Of a DNA stretch of 64,000 nucleotides, positions 58,847 to 64,000 are shown one piece after another; the stretch's first letter is position 1; every line of letters begins with the position of its first letter. The stretch spans positions 384,501 through 448,500 of the forward strand of contig JAXIVH010000070.1 of the NCBI GenBank assembly GCA_036785325.1, given 5' to 3'. The notes under the pieces were generated by a model. The model saw only the letters and a program-made list of their open reading frames with translations, was not told the DNA's origin and ran no database searches. The stretch comes from Urophycis tenuis. Lineage: Eukaryota; Chordata; Actinopteri; Gadiformes; Phycidae. The position numbers and the translations under genes were made by a program.

Positions 58847-61213
58847 TTAACATTGTGAATGTGGATGTCTGTCCCAGATCTTATTTTGTATTTTCATGTG
58901 ACGTGAATCACGTTCTGTCATGGGCTGAGGAGGCCGGATGAGCTCAATCACGTCATCAAATGAATACCACAGTAAGTCCTCTTGTAGTGGCCAAAATAAT
59001 CTGTTTTTTGTTATTCCAGCATGGTGCATGCATTTCACTTGAACGCTGGTTTAATCTGTGGCAAGGATTATTCCTGGATAAAATGCTTTATCATAAGTGA
59101 GCACACACCACTCCCCTAATACCTCTTGGTCATCCCAATTGATTTGTGACACAGTAGCTGGGACTTTCCTGACAAAGCTGAAGTGCTTTGTATTCCAGCA
59201 TTCACATTCAAGCTTTCCATAGGCGGAGCACATGCAGCTGACATCTCGCGATGTTATCTCCCCTCGAGCAAGAGTGATGACCTGATGGATATGCATGGTT
59301 CCTGGGACTGGTGGAATGGTGGATGGCATCCTTTGCAGTGCCTGCTCAACAGCCTCATCTTCGATAAAAAATAATTTGATAGAAGTGTCTCTCTCGGAGA
59401 GGGCCTTGAAGAGCTCATAAGCACTGCTGATGTCTCGGCCATGGCTGATGAGGTTGTCTGCGGATCTCTTTAGGGCAGCACCAACACCATCTGGTGTTCC
59501 TTTGCCATGACTTGACTCAAAAAAATTCCAGGTCCCTCTCAGTCCTCTCTTGTCAAGCTCTGTACTGAAGAGAAACAAATTTCCTTTCTGCCTGTACTGC
59601 GTACAGGGCCCATCACTAAAAAAGTGCACAACAGACACCTCTGGGTGTGTGGTCTGCACATAGTCCAGTGCAGGTTTCAAATGTTCCCATATGGCAGCTG
59701 GACTCTTGTGCTTGGATGGTGAGATGGAGGTAAAGCAGGTTGGCTCTTGGGTTCCACCAACATAGATGACCCCTGTGTGAAGTGTGGCCTGTTGGTGGGA
59801 TGATCTAAAGTGTGCTGACTGAATTTCAGTGCTGTACTTACAAGAAAAGTTCTCAGAGAAGTCAATGTGGATAAGGCATTCATCATTGGCCATGCAGCTG
59901 CGCAGTCCACGGTAGTAGGCATACTGTTGCCTGATATTGAAGAGATGCCTCTTAAACTTAGTGAGGTGTGTGTGGAACCTCTCTGCAAGCTCCTCTTGAC
60001 TGCTCTCAATGTTTGTTTTTTTTACAGTTATTTTTGTGACCGAGCTCTCTTCATTTGATTTTGCTTTGTCTTCTGTGGCCCACTGCATATAGGTCACCTT
60101 CTGTGCACCATTATATGAGCTTGAGAGGGTTACCGATTCTGTTCTTACATTCCTCACATTCTCCATACATGCAGGCCTTGCTGCCAATGTCACAGCAGAC
60201 AAGTTCTGTGGGGCTCTCTAAATTTGAAGTAGCAATAAGCTTAAGCTGACAGCTTGTCAGCCAGAAAGCCCAGGTTTTCATGTAACCTGCACTGGCCTAT
60301 GTCGCGGTCTGAAAGAGGGGGGTGGACAACCCAAAAGGGTTGCAGCCGGCAAAAAGAGGCGTAGGAAATGGTGTTGTTTTCAGCCAGAAACTTCCTGTGA
60401 AGGTTTTTCATAGTGTCTACAAGGAATTGTTTTTGCATTTTAATTTTCTTCTTTGTTATTGTTTGCTTTTTCCCCGTCGTCATCCGACACATCATATCTT
60501 GTGAAAAATGTCTTCACCTTGCTCACCAGGGATTTATCAGTGTACCTGTTGTAAGTTTTCCTGGTGGAGTTATTACTCAGGTCTTCACTGTCACACAAGG
60601 TCCTGCGTTTCTTTGAAAAGCTTAGTGCTTTCTCAGACCACCTCTGCAGCCTGTATTTCTTTACTATCTTCCCGACAACCTCAGCAACAGTTTCCTTTTT
60701 CATTTCTGGCATTCTTGTACTTCCTCCTTATGTCACAAATTAGGGCTTCATGGTGCAGTAATGTTTTCCTCACCTTGCTGTTAACCGTACAATTCTTCAG
60801 CAACCTGACTATAGTCAATAAACAATAAATAGATCTACCTAGACAAGATTAGGTTAAAATAAGTTAAATTAAATGCGAGCTCTTAAAGTCAGGTCGGTGA
60901 AAAAGTGAGAACCTGTATGCATCCATAGTAAACATCCTTGGTAGCTGTTCGTAGTGCAAAAATAGGTGTGCAAATGTGCGGAATGTGCAAGACACATCTC
61001 AATCTCAGCTTTCCTTTTCTGTCTTTCTTTAGCCTTCCGCCGCTCCTTCCGCTTATGTCTTTGAGCTCTCTTACTCAGGTCATTGACTGATTTCTTTTTC
61101 CCTGCTTCTGTATCTCTTCTCCATCGCTCACGCTCTTTCCTGAGGTTTTCTTCTTGCCCTGTACTCTCTTTGCCTCTCTGCATTTGATTTAGCCATCTGA
61201 AAATAATGAACAT
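58847..61213 (-). pseudogene. Unassigned fish multicopy protein (DFSENF ... SDGP ... HGKG signature), degraded
   Basis: Minus-strand blocks follow in order. A basic coiled segment (61213-60869) has RKERERWRRDTEAGKKKSVN. Then come MPEMKKETVAEVVGKIVKKY (60712-60440) and ASFCRLQPFWVVHPPLSDRD (60495-60241). The main frame (60202-59051) has LIHIDFSENFSCKYSTEIQS, HQQATLHTGVIYVGG, VVHFFSDGPCTQYRQKGN and FFESSHGKGTPDGVGAALKR. The last block (59038-58847) has KCMHHAGITKNRLFWPLQED. Frame changes occur near 60480 and 60230, and an in-frame TAA lies at 59051. Asp in DFSENF, Asp in FSDGP and Asp in PDGVG have the look of a DDE/RNase H-type active site, so a transposase is plausible. The family is abundant in fish, but I know of no confirmed function, and I could not place element ends. 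Confidence 0.6.
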
Positions 61214-61218
61214 GAAGT

Positions 61219-62136
61219 TGTCACGAGTTAGCGGTGCAGTAGGACCCAGATGCAGAGAGGCAAGGCAGCCAAGAGTACTTTTACTACTTTAATTGTAACC
61301 TTTACACATCAACACAGGAACATACGGACGACAACTAACATGAATGACGACGAGACTCGGACAAGGACTAAACACCAGAGAGAACTTAAATACACAAAGG
61401 CTGTGTCTCAATCCACGTACTTGCGCACTTAAACTTCCCTTTTTGAGTACATAGTGCGTTCACACTGGTAATTGCGGCAAGACGCAGTACACTGCTAGTA
61501 CCCGGATGGTGCACTCATAACGGTCAAAAAGCTGAGTGTACTACGCTGGACACTTTTCACCCTCAATGGTCGCCATTTTGTCTACGTAACGGAAGGGGAG
61601 GGAACGCCAGCACTTTACAAAAAAATCTGATAAAATTGCGGACGACACCTGTGGACCGTTGGCCCAGACCACTCCTTTTAAATGTAAGATATAACGTTAC
61701 ACATCAATCGAAAAGTGGTTATTTTTCGTTATGTATTACCATTTTATTGTTAGACAGATGTATGACAGATGTCATAAGCGATTGTGAACGGTTTGTGCTG
61801 ATATGCTTATACGTGAATGCTAATACGGGAACGAACGCTTGTATCGTCATTTCCGGTAAGTGCAAAACGGGAGTGCTTCATTTGAGACTGTACTTCTTAG
61901 ACGGAATTCACGCACTACATCAGTAAGTACATAGTGCACACAGTGCACTTACGGAAGTGTACTCGTGGAAGTACGTGGATTGAGACACAGCCAAAGACTA
62001 ATTAACAACCCAAGACAGGTGAGGGAACAAGACACGGGTGAACACAATGGGGCAATCACCAAGGAGGGAAACAGGACACAGGGGAAACACAAAGCAAACC
62101 AATGAAAACAAGACAACACAGACACAGACCATGACA
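61219..62136. mobile_element. TG...CA element (solo-LTR-like) split by a MITE
   Basis: It starts TGTCACGAGTTAGCGG and ends CAGACCATGACA. The flanks GAAGT and GAAAT differ in one base, so a 5-bp duplication is possible. Without the inner MITE it is about 320 bp. No coding. Family not determined. Confidence 0.5.
61399..61992. mobile_element. 594-bp Harbinger-type MITE
   Basis: The left end GGCTGTGTCTCAATCCACGT and the right end ACGTGGATTGAGACACAGCC are perfect inverted copies. AAA flanks both sides (61396-61398 and 61993-61995). The GGCTGTG start resembles the ends of Harbinger H2 at 36380. No coding. Confidence 0.88.
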
Positions 62137-63020
62137 GAAATAACATTTAGAGAAAAGGCACTGGCTTAAGAACAGTCCAACCTTCAACCCCGTAACAATG
62201 ATTCAACCCCATAACAGTGATTTTTTGTTACGGGGTGAAAGATTTTAGCTAAAAGTAGCCATAAGTCCACATTAGCTAGGGTATGGAGCAGTATATGGCA
62301 TGAGGAAAACAAGATATTAATATATTTTTCCAAGACAATTGTTTGCTTTTTCCCAAACAATAGTAAATATAATTTATGCATGTAACAGTGTTGAAAGGTT
62401 GAGCTTGACGATGTCAATCTGACAATAAAAACAGTGAAATATAGGTAAGAAAGTATGCTAACACTTACCTCTCTTTGAAGTATGAGTGGGAAAAGACTTG
62501 AGTGATGTCACTTCCTGGGTGCTGAGGAATTTGGACTGAACCATTATTTTTTTTAAAGGGGGGGATTGGTATGCTGTTACGGGGTTAGGGTTAGGGTGCT
62601 GAGGAATTTGGACTGAACCATTATTTTTTAAAATTGGAGGGGATTGGTATGCTGTTATGGGGTTAGGGTTAGGATTACAAAACAAAACTGGGGGACATGA
62701 TTAAGTAGTGCTATTTTATAAATAATTCATGTATTTTTCTCATTTATTTTATTCAGGTTAAAGTAGACAGGCAAATTATTATATTAGCAAAAAAAACTTG
62801 CAGTTACTGGCTATTTTTATGCGTTTTATATTTAATGAAAAAGTAACTTTGGTCAGTGGGGACAAGCTCATTTGGCTGACCTCTACACATGCTACACTCT
62901 CGCCAGGGTGCTGACCACAGGGGTATACATACATTTCATGACTGGCAGTTCATCATTGATTTCTAGTTCTACTTGTAGAAACCAGATCCTCATAGAGAAT
63001 TAGAATATATTAATACAAAC
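62137..63020. other. Spacer with a telomere-like tandem duplication
   Basis: Two copies of a unit of about 77 bp (GTGCTGAGGAATTTGGACTG ... GGGGTTAGGGTTAGG) lie at about 62519-62674. The words CAACCCCGTAAC and GTTACGGGGTG at 62187-62240 are inverted relatives. No gene seen. Confidence 0.6.
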
Positions 63021-63170
63021 CTTCACTGTCTTGAGCTGCCTTTTCTCTCCTCTTGAGTGCTCTTGCAATATGCTCTTTGTTGGTGAAGAGCATGTAGCAC
63101 TCTCGGTGGTATCCAACATTAGCTGGCACATCTTGGATGTTATCCAAATTCAGCTTATATGCCCACTATG
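63021..63170 (-). pseudogene. Exon fragment with a Cys-poor YHRECYxLFTN motif
   Basis: The minus strand reads NLDNIQDVPANVGYHRECYM then LFTNKEHIARALKRREKAAQ, ending at a GTTTGT donor (border at 63021). The YH-x-x-CY-x-x-(F/Y)TN pattern is common in N-terminal parts of fish transposon-related proteins. A further open block at about 63560-63410 (RITDSSLADVEHLSAADYGL) may be the preceding exon. They could belong to the gene at 58847-61213 or to the family at 52.1 kb. Identity is uncertain. Confidence 0.4.
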
Positions 63171-63835
63171 GCATTTTCAGCAATTATACTCTGCATGGTT
63201 TGCAGATTCACCCATGAATGTGCACATTGTACAAATTTTGCCCAACTTGTCTGGGAAAAAGGAGTTACAGGGCTATTTGCAGTCTGAGCTACATGCATGC
63301 AGCACTTCATTTTCAGTATTACTACTAGCATACACACGTGTCTGTAGATAGTGTCATCTGTGTAGACAAAATTAGACAAAATGCTACCAACATCTTTCTA
63401 TCGATACCTCTGAAGTTGGAAGTCCATAATCTGCAGCAGAAAGGTGTTCCACATCAGCAAGACTAGAGTCCGTTATCCTGTGGTAGCGCTGTTGCAAATT
63501 CGTATACACAAAAGTATTACAAACAGTCAATTTTTGAAGTTTATGGCAAAAATGCATTCATTCATTAATTCAAGAGAGCGGCACACAAGCGTCACCCCTC
63601 GTTGTTTACTTCCTGTTGTCAAGGGAACGCAGCGGATTTCTGTAGCAGTCTTGTGAATTTGCCAGTTTAAAAATGTGAGCATTTTGAATGGTTTTTACGT
63701 CTCATGTGCGCGAAACAAAGTTGGAAACAATGTCTGTAGTGCTTAGGTGATTTTTTAAAATGTCATCAGTAAAAAAAATCTTACACACCCGATGGGAATT
63801 TACGAAATTCACAATATCGAAGCTCGGCCCACCGA

Positions 63836-64000
63836 CTTAAAAAGGTGGAATGATGAGCTTAGCTCCAATGTCAGCAAGGAGGTCCTGAATGAGGAACCCT
63901 TTGTCTGCCATGACGTCATCTCCTGGCTCCAGCAAGGGAAGGACGCCACTAATCTTGGTGATCTCCTTATCTGAGATGCACCCAGTGTACAGGGGTGAGA
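63836..64000 (-). pseudogene. DDE transposase fragment of ISL2EU/IS4EU type, continuing past the window edge
   Basis: The minus strand reads CISDKEITKISGVLPLLEPG, DDVMADKGFLIQDLLADIG, AKLIIPPFL. VMADKGF carries the second catalytic Asp of DDE_Tnp_4 proteins, and the C-terminal PPFL is followed at once by unrelated sequence from about 63835. The transposase is thus cut on its C-terminal side, before the Glu motif. This is the catalytic type missing from the THAP gene at 20190. The plus-strand frame 63792-63974 is its antisense shadow. Confidence 0.72.

Overview
The window is from a ray-finned fish (teleost) nuclear genome. It has split genes with GT-AG introns, long (CA)n/(GT)n microsatellites, a CNOT6L-MRPL1 gene pair, and transposon families typical of fish (PIF/Harbinger with SANT partners, hAT, ISL2EU-like with THAP and YqaJ, Helentron, tRNA-derived SINE). 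All gene models below were read by eye from splice sites and protein resemblance. No search was run.

Host genes, 1-16.9 kb. Positions 413-1400 (+) hold the last three coding exons of a gene I could not name. CNOT6L follows on the minus strand (10588 down to 5830, eleven coding exons, 551 codons), with all visible deadenylase catalytic residues. MRPL1 lies head to head with it on the plus strand (13210-16764, nine exons, 308 codons), and a likely shared promoter region sits between about 12.6 and 13.2 kb. Introns and spacers hold minisatellites and microsatellites.

Transposon nest, 17-64 kb. No host gene is recognisable here. (a) 19684-28846 is a three-level nest: a hAT copy holds an ISL2EU-like element (20069-28176), which holds a PIF/Harbinger element (23405-27496). 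A separate internally deleted hAT copy at 56679-57093 preserves the unoccupied middle insertion site. (b) 30949-33829 is a compact Harbinger element with intact TIRs, a 3-bp duplication, an open two-exon transposase and an open two-exon SANT-like partner. (c) 36380-45852 is a larger Harbinger element. Its transposase is split by a 2.87-kb hAT element with an uninterrupted 607-aa transposase and a perfect 8-bp duplication, and its SANT partner has a TG...CA solo-LTR-like insert in an intron. (d) 45858-46557 is a 700-bp MITE next to a Helentron helicase/endonuclease remnant. (e) 47744-50613 is a degraded EnSpm/CACTA-like transposase gene. (f) 52853-57552 is a fourth Harbinger element with decayed genes. 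(g) 57633-58280 is a MITE, and 58640-58815 is a tRNA-derived SINE head. (h) 58847-61213 is a degraded member of a fish multicopy family with a DFSENF...SDGP...HGKG signature that I could not assign to a transposon superfamily. (i) The right edge enters a minus-strand DDE transposase of the ISL2EU/IS4EU type.

In each Harbinger element the transposase (DDE nuclease) and the SANT/Myb-like protein (DNA binding, nuclear import partner) face each other in convergent orientation, the usual two-gene layout of this superfamily. The MITEs at 45.9, 57.6 and 61.4 kb have Harbinger-like ends and 3-bp duplications, so they probably depend on such proteins.
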